DNA from: Mariannaea sp. PMI_226
Lineage: Eukaryota; Ascomycota; Sordariomycetes; Hypocreales; Nectriaceae
Reading direction: 5' to 3'
Length of the DNA stretch: 64,000 bases
Assembly: GCA_024336345.1 (NCBI GenBank)
Contig: JANFOG010000008.1
Span: forward strand, 1,984,001 to 2,048,000
The position numbers were made by a program, and so were the translations under genes. Every line of letters starts with the position of its first letter. Positions within the stretch are counted from its first letter, which is position 1. A model generated the notes under the pieces. It worked only from the letters and a program-made list of their open reading frames with translations, did no database searches and was not told the DNA's origin. Of the stretch, positions 11,101-21,893 are shown in pieces.

Positions 11101-11422
11101 GTAGAAACCGAACACCAGCCCATGGGAGTGCAGCATGAATAGGATCATACTGAACTGCGATATCCCCAATTTCTTTGAACTTATTCAGCCAGCTAACAAT
11201 CTTGCCCATGACACGATAAACACTTTTTTTCGCTTTGACATCGTGCTTTTTCTCGATCGACGAGATCAGGTTTTGGATTCTCTCGGATAGGGTGAGAGTC
11301 TGATCCTCCGTTTGCTCTAGCTGCTGGAGAGAAGATTTGATCCTCTGATCTAGCATGTCGAAGGCTCTCATCCAAAGGTCAGGAGGATCCTCCGTACGTG
11401 TTTGTATCCGAGACATCTCCAT
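8153..11422 (-). CDS. NACHT-ankyrin STAND (NLR-like) protein
   Basis: Three exons join in frame: 11096-11422, 10370-11018 and 8153-10305, giving 1042 residues. Residues ~15-290 match the N-terminal domain of NWD-type NACHT NTPases (DLWMRAFDML, AALPWAGVRFLLQ, VARLAHHGRVYE). The NACHT domain follows: Walker A IPGAGKT, split by the second intron, and Walker B TIILDALDECD. After a helical region come about seven ankyrin repeats (ALLDAGADINHTDADGMTPL, WLIKQGADVNY, LLLDAGADPDLNN). Fungal STAND proteins of this form are linked to non-self recognition and programmed cell death; that role is inferred. The final TAA at 8153-8155 cuts the repeat array, which continues downstream in the same frame. A second in-frame stop (11429-11431) lies just before the chosen start, and a same-phase open frame continues beyond it to about 11764. 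Confidence 0.85.
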
Positions 11423-14400
11423 CACGAATTAATGGACTCCTCGGTCATCATGGGCTTCCCAGCCATGGGCTCCTCGGACGTGGGCTTCGGGATCTTTGGA
11501 CGCGGCCGCTCGCTTGGTCTTCGGTTCCTCGAATGTATTCGTCTTGGAGCTGGGATTCTTCGGAGGTTTGTAGCCCGTATGCGTAGGGGTTTGTCGAGAT
11601 TCGTTAACTAAAGCTCGGATAAGAAGAGCATATTGAGGAGGAACTGTGCGAAGAGATGAGGCTCTAGAGAACAGGGCCAAAATGCCATCCTCAAGGTGAA
11701 GAAAGGTGAACAAAGCTCCAGGCTGCGCATTGATGCCTACATGTACAAGGTGGTGCCACACCAACTGTGGTCAGATCGAATGATTGATAGGCTCGCAGTG
11801 ACGCGTCCAATGGTGAGAAAGCATTATGATAGAAAACATTCCAAGAGCGAGGCTGTGTACGCTTGCTAAACTGAGCACTTAACTTTCATCAGACGATCGT
11901 CGTGCGAGATCGGGGACTGGGTGCTTGCTTGTATCGATAGAGCTGACAACCAACATAAAAAGACCAAATGCAACAAACCTGGTCTTAGTACCCAATCATA
12001 CGCATCCATCTAAACCTCTTTTGGAACCAAGGTATGGTGTGGAGGTTCTGATTTTTTTTTTCTTTTTTTTCTTTTGCCGTTTGCCGAAAATGAACGCTTG
12101 ACTTGTTATGCTGGTTAACTTATAAGGTCAGAGACGTGCCGTCGGAGGTGGACAACATCAATCAATCCGTGGGTCTGAGCCTTCTGATAGACACCTACCT
12201 CGTTCACCATCTTCAAATCAAGTCATTTTTGATCTATTGGGTTCAGCCTTTTTCGTGAAGCATTTGACGAGGTCCTTCTGGCCATGGCGCCGTTGTCAGA
12301 TTCTTGGTATTTATATTCTCTTTTTCCCTTGCCCATTTTCCTAACGCACATCCATACCCATATATCCATGTTGGATTAATTCTTGAACCATTGTCTTGAA
12401 CTAATGCTCCCTTCGGGGCCAAAAATGCACCTGTTGCAGTGGTAAAAACTTGAGAAACAAAGTTAGATAATAAAAAAGAGATATCAATCGGTTATATTTG
12501 TCTAGAATACACCTGGTATACATAAAGAACTGTCAAAAATGGTTATCTTGACCGTTGTTCTTAACGTGAGATGGGCAGGTGGGTGCAATATTGGAAGCGT
12601 TCAATCCACCCTTCACAATCACGAATTGATATGACACAACAGCAACAAAATTTGGGAGGGTGATGCGCGAAGTGCACAGCTAAATTTGGAGGGGATGTTT
12701 CTAAAACCCGGCGGACAGGTACATGACGCATGTGCTTGATTGCCATCTTGAAGAAAACATCCGAAAGTCAGCCAATAAGCGCTCTGTAGCTTATTGTTAG
12801 CGTGAGATCTATGCTACTGTATGCTATGAAAGGGATAGTGCTTGGAGTTGGTAACCCGTTTTAAAAGTTCCCTAATTACTATGGCGTGTTTTGTCAAGAG
12901 AGGGCGTCAATTATCTATATCGGTTTTTACATGAAGAGGAAATTTCCAAACCGGTCTTCCTTTTCTGCCAGTCACTTCCAATAGTAACACCATCCTACTC
13001 AATTTACAGCCGGAATTGCAATGACTAATTCGGAAAATGATTCCCAATACAGGTGTTACACCATGCTCGTAATTTGCGTAAACGGATAAACCCATACACA
13101 AACACAGCCGCGTTTCAGCATCCATTTCATCGGGGTTTTCTTTGTGCGGGGTTCCCTTGTTCCTCTGTCACGGTTCCTTCATATCGGTCCAATTCTCCTC
13201 TAGATTTTTTCCTTCCATGCTACGAGTTGATTCTTGTGCGGTCCTCCCCAAAGGCTTAGGATTGTCGCTATCTGCTCACCCTGATGTATTTGGAACTGAA
13301 GCCCGCTCAGGCAGGCTCGTTGGCAACCCTGCTGTCCGTCCCCTTAGTCGTGCTGCTTGCTAACAAGATTATTAGACTGCCTGATCGAAACGGCCAGTGA
13401 ATCCTCCGATCTTGACGTCCTGTTCCTGCCCGACATTCTACAAACTCTTCTCATCCCAATCTAGCCCAAACATCGGACAACCATTTGCGGCATGCCAATT
13501 GGTGATGCATGGCCTTGGAGCCCCCTTGAGAAACAAGATAGCCTCCAGCAATCCTGAGCTCATTGCGGAAGGTATCCAACTCTTCCGCAAGCTGACCCAG
13601 GTGACTCACCTAATTCCCTGGTGGCCCCGATCTAGAGGGTATCGGGAATGCGATGGATCAATGCTGAGTCTCTAACGGCCCTAGAGGAGTAACGTAATAG
13701 CGGTCTGTTTATTGAATTACATGTGCTTTCTCTGAACCGCAAGACTCTGGATCGGGCGTGAAATCACAACATAGCGGCGGCTGAAAATAAAACCGAGCCC
13801 CATCCTCATCAAGAGTGCTGCAACTACACTCTAAGAATCACATGAAGGTCTTACAAGTGGGGGAGAGCAGATTCAAGGATTTATGGGAACGGGACTTCTA
13901 GATTTCTTGGGAACCAGGAAATAGCTGGAATTGGTCTTGGTAGGATTTCCCTCAATGTGGCACGGGAACTTGGGACGTCAGAAGCGCCGGCGTGAACAAG
14001 GCTGCAATTACCATTCAATCCGCAGGAGCCCAGGCAGGCATCCCTTGAGAAAATAATCTGGATCGCTTTGACGCTCAACAATAACAAATAGCAACAACCC
14101 CTTCCCATCTAGAAAAAAAAAGTTCATGACAATGTACGTTGACGAGCAAGCGACTGCCGGCATCACCAGTGACTCTTGAGCCAATTGAAGGTCAAAGAAA
14201 ACATTAAAGAGTAGCCACGGAGGAGACAGTCATAGGAAATATTATCTTGCATTTACATCTATAAAAGACGGTATACGAGCTCTAGCCTAGCACAAGTTAC
14301 CCCTCGAATAAAGTCATACGTCCCTCTCCAAGCCGTTCGACGTAGATGGTATAGTTTGGGGGAGACAGAGAGAACGGGGAGCAGGTTTCCTTTCGGATCG

Positions 14401-14792
14401 TGAATATGACAGACCTTGACTCAACGAATGCAAAACATCATCATGCTCGTCTTCTGCTGCTTTCAAAAGTGCTGCCTTGCGTTAAAGGCTAGGTACCTCA
14501 GGGTCAACTCCACGTTCTGTAAGCCTTCTCATAAGCTTCCTCATACGCGCCATCAACTGCAAAAGGAAAATGTGTTCGTCTAGCATTATTATTTGGCTTG
14601 ACGTCTTGGACGAAATTCGACTAGATATTGTCAGCGAGGCGATTTAGTCCTGAGTTAAGGAAGACATGCTTGTGGAGGAAGAGGGACTCTGCGAACGCTC
14701 TCCTCTCCTACTTGGAGGTTGGTGACTCGAGTTCTCTCGAATCGAATCGAATTTGCGAGACATTCTTCATAATATCCGACGGCCTATACTCA
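11423..14792. other. Long intergenic region upstream of the NLR gene
   Basis: About 3.4 kb with no gene that I can support. On the minus strand 11429-11764 is open in the same phase as the NLR first exon, ends in TAA at 11429-11431 and has a Lys/Pro/Thr-rich segment; it may be a former N-terminal extension or an unrelated frame. A polypyrimidine tract lies at 12052-12077. The open frames at 13.0-13.7 kb show no domain. Confidence 0.45.
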
Positions 14793-16200
14793 TCAGTGGT
14801 TTCTTGTTGGATATTTATTGTGAGGAGGTGGTACTGCCATCAAGGCCAATGATTGTAAATGGTCCGCGACATGATTGACTAAGGCATTGTATGCTTCCGT
14901 CCGATCTCCACCCGCCTTCTCCGCAAGATGGCGTATATCCTTCGGGGTTTGTTCGCAGAGCGGGCAAACAAACTCGCCGCGGAAGACACATGTTCGTTTC
15001 TGCGGAGAGAGTGCGTCAAGCTGGAATTCTGTTAGAGGCACCTTTTGCTTCGGGTGGTTTTGGAGGTCCTCCAAGTGTTCCCTCCACTCCGACTCTGTCG
15101 CGAATGTTTTCGTGGACTCATGCTCAATATCACAATACCAAACACTAGTGTGGACCTTGCGAAGCCAGTCTTTGGCATGCCTATTTTCCATGTGAGCCTT
15201 CCATTGATGTCGGCGGGCGAAGAATTCACCGCACATGGGGTATAGGCAGGTATAAGGCTTGATGTGCTCGTCGATATGACGTTTCCAGATGTTGCTGGTA
15301 ACTTCCTCCGACGCTTTGCGTTCTAAGGGCCTGTAGCAAAATGGGCATTGAACCCTTGTTTCCCCTTCGCTTGCCGTCGGTACAAGTGGGTACTCAAGAG
15401 ACTCATCTTGCATAGTCGAGGTCATGTGTCTTTTGGTACAAGTCTCGAGCGCAGGCCAGCGGGTGGTATGAATTTCCATCGCCTCGCGCCAATGTTTCAG
15501 AAGCCTTTCGCGTCGAACAGCGATGGAATCTCCAAGTTGCTGACGTAGTTCTCTGTGGGCAGCTGGAAATCTTTCGTGCACTAAGCATGCAGCATCCTTA
15601 CGAAAGGCGATATCCTCACCTGCGGGTGAGGTCGTTATACCATCTAGCCTTCTTGTGCCTACCTTCCTAAGCATCACGGCCCAGAAATGCAGCTCATTCA
15701 GCGCAGAGTCAATATCCTGAGAAGCATTGTCCCAGTTTTCGAGAAAGGACTGTAGATATTTTGAATCTGATGTCGCTCTAAGAAGGGTCGACGAGTCTCG
15801 AGGTACGTGGACAACTAAAGCGACAAATTGATACTTGTTAGCGGATCTATTTGGCAAATATAAGCGAGAATGATGCTTGATTTGACGCAAACTCACTACT
15901 TCCTAATGCTTGGAGAATAATTTCCAATAGCTCGATAACTATTGACGATATGTCTGCCGAGCACTTTAATATTGTGTTAAGGGGGTATGTCCCTACCAAC
16001 GCCCCAGCGTAGTCGATCCAGAGCGAGAAACTCTTTTGAAGACCCAAGAAGTTGCAAGAGGGGCGCTCTTGATTGGGAGAAATGATGGCAGCATCTTCTG
16101 GAATAATTCGACGCGTAAGAATCGATTGACTGTGCTTGGATAAGACACGATCGAAGGCACGAAGGCATTGGACGCTGAGGCCGATTACGGTCTTTGTCAT
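14793..16200 (-). CDS. C2H2-type zinc-finger domain protein
   Basis: Two exons, 15897-16200 and 14793-15814, join across an 82-base intron (GTGAGT..TTTAG) to give 441 residues. The N-terminal ~250 residues are helical and match the N-terminal region common in fungal proteins described as oxidoreductase acuF-like C2H2 zinc-finger proteins, without any catalytic motif. From ~258 there are CPFC..H..H, then YTCLYPMCGEFF..H..H at ~291-314, then a looser C-x-H unit and FVCPLCEQTP..H..H near the C-terminus. Proteins of this shape are numerous beside NACHT genes in filamentous fungi. Nuclear or nucleic-acid binding is possible; a defined function is unknown. It lies upstream of the NLR gene on the same strand, ~3.4 kb away. 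Confidence 0.8.
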
Positions 16201-17154
16201 GTCGTCGTCTTGCGCTTGGCCTATGACGCCGCTGATATTGAAGGGAGAAAGGTAGATTATTGAAGGTGGATTTGAATTCAGATCAGGTGTGAGCTTGAAG
16301 TGGACGATGATGAGGGGACTTTGCGAGGTTATTTATGCGCAAAAGTCCTTTGATGAGGAGCGTCTCAGGCATTTGTTCTTTTGCTCGACGCCTGACCACA
16401 GTCACGGTGCTTTGTGATACATTTGTTTTTGGGGGCTCAACAGGGAACAAACACGGATCTGAGAGCTTGTACCCCAACATACCCAGTTACATCTAAATAC
16501 GTACCAACAAAGAGCAATTCGATACTATATGTAAGTATTTTTAGAAGTTAAAGACCGAACAAAAAAATAAATAAAAAAAAATACTGTGTGGTGTATTCAG
16601 CAAGCAGCTATCCGCTCACTCTTTTTGAATTTTCGCCGCCGCGCTATTGAGGGGCTACCTACATACATAGTACACTAACAGAGACACATATACAGCAAGG
16701 GTCTTACATTTCTTTCCACTATAACGCACACAAGAATGCAATAAATTCTATTCTGGAAACCTTTTTATAACCTATTTTTACTTTATATTATTGTCCTAAA
16801 AATGCCCCCTTTCAATCCTCTGTTCCTGAAGAATATTTTCTGGTGTAAATCAAGAGAGCTCGCTCTTTAGGGCTTGGTGGCCTAGAACAGCTACCCAGCG
16901 TTTCTTGGTTTGCTCGTCTTAGTCGCCCGGATTTGACTGTTCAACTTTCTCGCTTGGTCAAAGTAATTAGAGAAAAGCCAACACGGTGTCACTTAACAGA
17001 AACCAACGTTGTGTGGGACAACAAGGGATGCAACAAAGAGTTCTCAGCTCTGCCTGGCAGAACATATTGACCATTCAAGGGGATACGTACGTAAGGCAAG
17101 ACAAACAACCCCCGGAGGGATTCCTTTTTTCCATTCTAAACTAGTTGACCAAAT
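16201..17154. other. Intergenic, AT-rich, with dispersed repeat copy B
   Basis: About 950 bases without a gene. It holds repeat copy B (16424-16630), A-rich low-complexity sequence at 16558-16585, and an AT-rich stretch at 16730-16800. The promoter of the C2H2 gene must lie at its left edge. Confidence 0.5.
16424..16630 (+). repeat. Dispersed direct repeat, copy B
   Basis: The longer partner of the repeat at 7192-7325, in the same orientation. It carries an extra ~47-base block after GATCTGAGAGCTT and an A-rich insert near 16560-16580. The two copies bracket the NLR and C2H2 genes. Confidence 0.7.
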
Positions 17155-18270
17155 TTACTGGTAGCTAACAACAGGTTTGCCCAGCGCATCCATACGAGGC
17201 GTGATCCCCAGCCCCGGCAAGTTTGGGGCCACGACGTGTCCGTTCTTGACCTCGAATGAACCATCCGCCAACTTGCCCTTGACGACATCGCGACACTCTA
17301 GCACACATCGAAGATTGCGCTCCGGCACAGTCTGGCCCAAGTGCACGATAGCGGCGAATGCAATATCCGAGCCAGTTGTGTCTTGCACACTCATCGTGTA
17401 CCCTGCCGCCACGGCGATGTCTCGGTGTCGACGGCTCTTTGTTAGACCTCCGTTCTTGGAAACCTTGATTCCAAAGCCTTCTGCCGCGTCGTCTGCAACC
17501 ATTTGGATAATGGATGCATCCGATGTTGCAAGCTCGTCGAAATGCATGGGAACATTCGTTCTTCGTCTCAAAGAGACACACTCTCTCCACGTGGCGCATG
17601 GGGCTTCAAGCACAAAGTCCAGTCATTCGGGTAGCAACCTCAACATACGAAGTGCACTTTCAACAGTCATTCCACCGTTTGCGTCTACAATAAAGAACTC
17701 TCCGGGCTGTTTGTCTGCTAGCGCAGCAGTGATTCGAGCCGCATCATCGGCCGGCTCGCCACCGATCTTGACCGAGTGCCCAATGTAGCCTCTGGCTCGG
17801 TGGTCTGCAACCCGTGCCCGCATATCATCAGGGTCACCCATATAGATGGAGGAAATGATAGGTAGACCGATATTGGTGCGACCACCAAGCAGTTCACAAA
17901 CAGGTAGTCCGACAGATTTGCCAAAGATGTCCCAGCAGGCGACATCGATAGCTGTCTTGGCGTGCTCATGTCCCAATAACGCGGCGTCCATAGCATCATT
18001 GATCCGATCAACCCGTCGTGGATCAAGACCAATAAGCCAGGGCGCGATCTCCGCGATGCCAGCTCTTACACCGAGAGCGTGAGCCGCAACGTAGTTCGAG
18101 CCAAACGGGGTGCTCTCACCCCAGCCTTCAATTCCAGTGTCCGTGGTGATGCGGACAATCGTGGCATCGAAGCTCCTGTACTCACGACCTCCGGACAGGC
18201 GGTAGACGCCCCCAGAGTAAGGAAGGTCGACTTGATAAACATCAATTTTGGCAATTTTGAGTTCCTCCAT
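17155..18270 (-). pseudogene. Mandelate racemase/muconate lactonizing-type dehydratase, interrupted by one TGA
   Basis: One frame of 371 sense codons, unbroken except for TGA at 17623-17625. Upstream residues 1-215 carry the MLE N-terminal domain (GIEGWGESTPFG, AIDVACWDIFG, CELLGGRT), the catalytic Lys of HSVKIGG and the first metal ligand of IVDANGG. After the stop the barrel resumes at once: LEAPCATW (Glu ligand), HFDELATSD (Asp ligand), KVSKNGGLTKSR (catalytic Lys) and GLGITPRMD. The pattern most resembles MLE-type cis-3-hydroxy-L-proline dehydratases; a sugar-acid dehydratase is the alternative. Family alignment predicts Gly (GGA) at the stop, so one G-to-T change explains it. A 215-residue product lacks two metal ligands and should be inactive. 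The gene has no intron and a bacterial look, which hints at horizontal transfer. Confidence 0.8.
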
Positions 18271-18962
18271 GCTGTGGGTATGATTCGAGGGTTCGTGGTG
18301 AAGAGTGGACGAGAGGAGAGATGACGAAAGCCCAAATGACGAGGTGTAATGATGGCCTTGGTGGCTGTGTAGCTGAGCATTGGGAGGCCCAGCTTGAGGA
18401 GAAGATAGAATATATAGTTACGGTGCTGCTCATCTAGTAAGAAGATAGAGTCGGTTAGGATCACCATGTACATTCAGAATCAGTCAGTTATGATTGGCGG
18501 CTGCTCTACCCGAAGGCCGCCTTACACGCGACTTCGGATGATATCATCCATGATCTAGATTTTGGATGCATACTCAATTAGGGATACATTGAACTGAAAG
18601 GAGGGCCTGAAGGAGCGCCACGTAAACTTGAAGCTGACAAATATTGATTCCGATTCGGTGTTGTGAACACTTTCGCCGTTGTTCACATTTCGGGTTCAAC
18701 CCGACAACACCACCAAGATCGGGAACTGCGGGATTTCCCACTTATTTCCCCTCACGAGATATCTCGGGTTTAATTTCTACTACTAGAGCTTTCCGGAATA
18801 TTAATGATGGTTAACGATCAATCTGCATACCTGATGTAATTCAGTCTTCATCGTGCATCTTTTGTGACCTCCTGCAACCTAACGCTAGAGCATAAAAAGC
18901 TCGTAATCGCTGTTACGCAACAATCTTTCAACCTAAAAATCAGATCCAAGCACATTGGAGTA
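18271..18962. promoter_or_regulatory. Divergent promoter region of the dehydratase and the oxidoreductase
   Basis: About 690 bases between divergent genes. It contains a perfect palindrome at 18690-18704 and an inverted repeat TGTGAAC..GTTCACA (18662-18668 / 18681-18687), with further GGGTTT-type sequence near 18774. The clustering suggests shared control of the two genes. Confidence 0.5.
18690..18704. promoter_or_regulatory. Palindrome TCGGGTT-C-AACCCGA
   Basis: A 15-base perfect inverted repeat with a one-base centre. It contains CGG and CCG half-sites separated by seven bases, the usual form of Zn2Cys6 binding sites. Its place in a shared promoter makes an operator plausible. Confidence 0.45.
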
Positions 18963-20076
18963 ATGACCACTACTTTAGTAACCAGCCGACAGGCGTTTCG
19001 GAGGACGGATGACTTTACCCCTGGTACCGCCAAGGTGAAGCTCGTCACTGAAGACCTCCCCCTCCCTCTTCATCCAACTGCAGTTCTGATCAAGATCCGC
19101 GCTGTCTCTCTCAACTACCGGGATGCCAACATCGCCAACGGCGGAAACCCTTGGCCAATCATCTCTAATGGTGTTCCTGGCAATGACGCAGCGGGCGAAG
19201 TCATCGCTGTGGGCGATAGAGTAACACTGGTCAAGGTGGGAGATCGAGTTCTCCCCATCACTGACTCCCAATATATTACTCCGCGCTCAACTGGACGCTC
19301 TTGGCTGGCGGCCAATGAGGACGGTACCCTAGCGACGCATATTGTCTTTGATGAGACGCTCATGACCATTTTCCCCAAGCATCTTGACTGGGTTCACGCG
19401 AGTATTATCCCCTGCGCTGGAACGACTGCCTGGTGCGCGCTCAAGGGTGCCTCTATTGGCCAAACCGTTTTGATCCAAGGTGAGTGACAGTTGGCACACG
19501 GAACAAAATTGATTTATATATTAACGAAAGCGTTGAGGTACCGGAGGAGTCAGCACCTTTGCTCTCAAACTTGCACGCGCTTCAGGTCTCAATGTCATCC
19601 TCACCTCTTCCAGTGATGTCAAGTTGGAGCAGATGAAGAAGCAGTTTGGAGAGCCTGAAATACAGACTATCAATTACAAGACCCATCCACAGTGGCACGA
19701 GGAAGTTCTCAAGCTCACAAACGGAATTGGCGTCGATTTCGTTTTGGAAAATGGCGGCAGCAGCTCGCTCGTCCAGAGCATGTCGTGCACCCGGCGAGGC
19801 GGTGTCGTCAGCCAGGTTGGCTACCTTGGTGGACCCAAGCCTGAGATGCTGACTGAGTTTATTTCTACCTTGATCGACCGTAGAATCAATGTTCGAGGGA
19901 TAAATGGCGGATCTAGAGACGACCAAAATGACCTCATGACTGCCATTGATGCCATGAAGATGAGGTTTGACGACATTGTTGACTCAGTGTGGCCGTTTGA
20001 GAAGTCAGAAGAGGCAATCGAATACGTATGGCAGGGCAAGCAAGTTGGCAAAGTTGTTATCAGCCTAGATCAGTGA
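18963..20076 (+). CDS. Zinc-independent MDR-superfamily NAD(P)H oxidoreductase
   Basis: Exons 18963-19479 and 19538-20076 join to 351 residues. The ATG at 18963 is the first in frame that leaves a family-like N-terminus. The N-terminal half is a GroES-like domain (IRAVSLNYRDANIANG, GVPGNDAAGEVIAVG, VGDRVLPI), and the nucleotide-binding half begins VLIQGTGGVSTFALKLA, a dinucleotide fold split by the intron, and ends in GKVVISLD. Zinc-ligand cysteines of classical alcohol dehydrogenases are absent, so it belongs with the quinone-oxidoreductase or enoyl-reductase type. It is transcribed head-to-head with the broken dehydratase, and a shared catabolic path is an inference from that arrangement. 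Confidence 0.9.
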
Positions 20077-20825
20077 AAGATACAGCGAACGCTTTCCGTA
20101 TGGCCCCTCTGGATCATGATGTCAGAGTTGGGTGGGTAAAACAAATAGAAGAGATATACCAAGATTTAAGTATGTGACCGCTACTTAATCGACTTGTTGA
20201 AGCATGTTAAATGGTTTGGAGTTTTATATTTCCGTGAAGCCATGGGAGTCCCATCCAAATAAGTTGTACGAATAACCCCAAGAGAGTGGCACTCACTCAA
20301 GAACAGAGATACTCCTTGGAGGGGACAGGACTCCCAATATATCTGTCTAGTAGGCAGTGACCAAGGGTTTTTTTCCCAGATCTGCTTAGAAATTTCATGC
20401 CTGGCCCCCATCTGCAAACGGCCGAACCCACCATCAAGTAAATTCAGCGGGTGCTTTATGGCTCCGTGACCGAGACATGCAGCAATAACAGCCTTCTACG
20501 TGGATATTCAAACTAATTTCGAGGCAAACTCCACGTTTTGCACCGTCTTGATGGATTCATTGTTGCTAGCCTAGCACCGAGCACAAGTCTCGCCTGGCCA
20601 TAACAATTTTCTAGAACCGAAGGCGCTGTGAGCGAAAAGGAAGTTAACGGAGAATAGCATGGAAGGTCACCTAACGGTGATCCTATTGACTCTTACGCGA
20701 TTCATCACGCCTTGATCTCGCGTTGTTATCGCCTTCCCACGTTATTGCATTTTACCAAAAGAGGCTAAAAATGAAAGGGGTCTACGATCGCAGATTTGGT
20801 TACTATTTCCGGCGCCAACTCCCGC

Positions 20826-20857
20826 TCCGAGCGAGACGTAGCGCCGCTCCGAGCGAA
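20826..20857. promoter_or_regulatory. Pair of TCCGAGCGA(G/A) motifs
   Basis: TCCGAGCGAG at 20826-20835 and TCCGAGCGAA at 20848-20857, spaced 22 bases start to start (about two helical turns). They lie ~1.05 kb upstream of the regulator ATG. Confidence 0.45.
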
Positions 20858-21104
20858 CGGGCGAGAGAGACCGTGTGGTTTATGGTTCTTTTGTCCCCCC
20901 GATGATGGCTCCCAGTTCTCATCTCAGTCAGGCGAGGTTTTTTTTTTTTTTTTCATATTTGAGGTGTTGCACTGTGGCTTGTTGGACGTCTGGTGTTGGA
21001 AGTGAGATCTTGCCACTAACATCTTGATATATCAGAAGTGACGTATAATTTGAGACACGGTATGTCAAGAGATACAATCATCATTCAAGGCCGCTTGGGC
21101 TCAC

Positions 21105-21114
21105 CTCGCTCGGA
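21105..21114 (-). promoter_or_regulatory. TCCGAGCGAG motif (reverse orientation)
   Basis: CTCGCTCGGA on the plus strand, an exact reverse complement of the 20826 motif, ~780 bases upstream of the regulator ATG. Confidence 0.4.
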
Positions 21115-21893
21115 AGAGTGCCTCAAAATCACCAGGATCTGAAACTTTTTGAAGCTTCCATCTTGAAACCTGCTCACCATGCAGAGATTCCTGCATGGAA
21201 CTCCCCGCGGGGCCCCGCGTACCTAGCAGTCATTGCATCACATCATGTAGACATAGTCCAGTCTGGTATTCATGTTATAACTAAGCCTTTCTCAGCGATC
21301 TTTCTGGCAAGACACAGTCAAAAAGTCACGCGAGGAGGAGTGGCTAGTCGGGGAACTTGCCTATGGGTTTTATGCTTGAATTTTTACTCTGAGCATGGCG
21401 CCTGTTGCCGATCGAGATCTCCAATGGCGCTTAGAGCCAGGACGCCGCCTAATGTCGGCTGCATCGTAATATAAGTAAGGGGTTCATAGGAGATCGATCT
21501 GGGTAATGGTGTTCTGGCTTGGTGCGACGATGCACGAGTCAGGGGTGTATCAGGCACTTCATTACATCTGTTAAATGCTGTTCATGGACAGCTACCATGT
21601 GTGGATAACGGTCGAAGCTCAAGTCATCATCATTTGTCCACCAATCTTTGCACTCTTTCTTACCCATACTCTGCTGACTCGACTCGCCTACCGTGCGTAT
21701 TCTCGATTATCTTGCGCGCACAGAGTTTAGTGTTGCTAAAACCGCCTAGTGAACTATTTGGTAAGGGGAGCTCACAACAGGACAAACGCCTTGACCCCAT
21801 TCAGCTTAACCGGAAACAGTCGACTGGTGGAATATCTCTCTAGTTGGCCTTTCTTCCTCTGCTTTTGCCCTTGGACAGTGATTTATCTCAGAC

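Larger units (their letters stand above)
20077..21893. other. Intergenic region upstream of the double zinc-cluster regulator
   Basis: About 1.8 kb without a supportable gene. It contains three copies of a TCCGAGCGAG-type motif (20826, 20848, 21105) and a poly-T run at 20938-20953. The open frames have no family features. Confidence 0.5.

Noticed and set aside
13053..13675. Several overlapping open frames of 68-92 codons
   Set aside because: No homology-like motif, no consistent frame and no promoter context; treated as chance.
17623..17625. TGA as a selenocysteine codon
   Set aside because: Filamentous ascomycetes are not known to have selenocysteine insertion machinery, and the family has Gly, not Cys or Sec, at this position.
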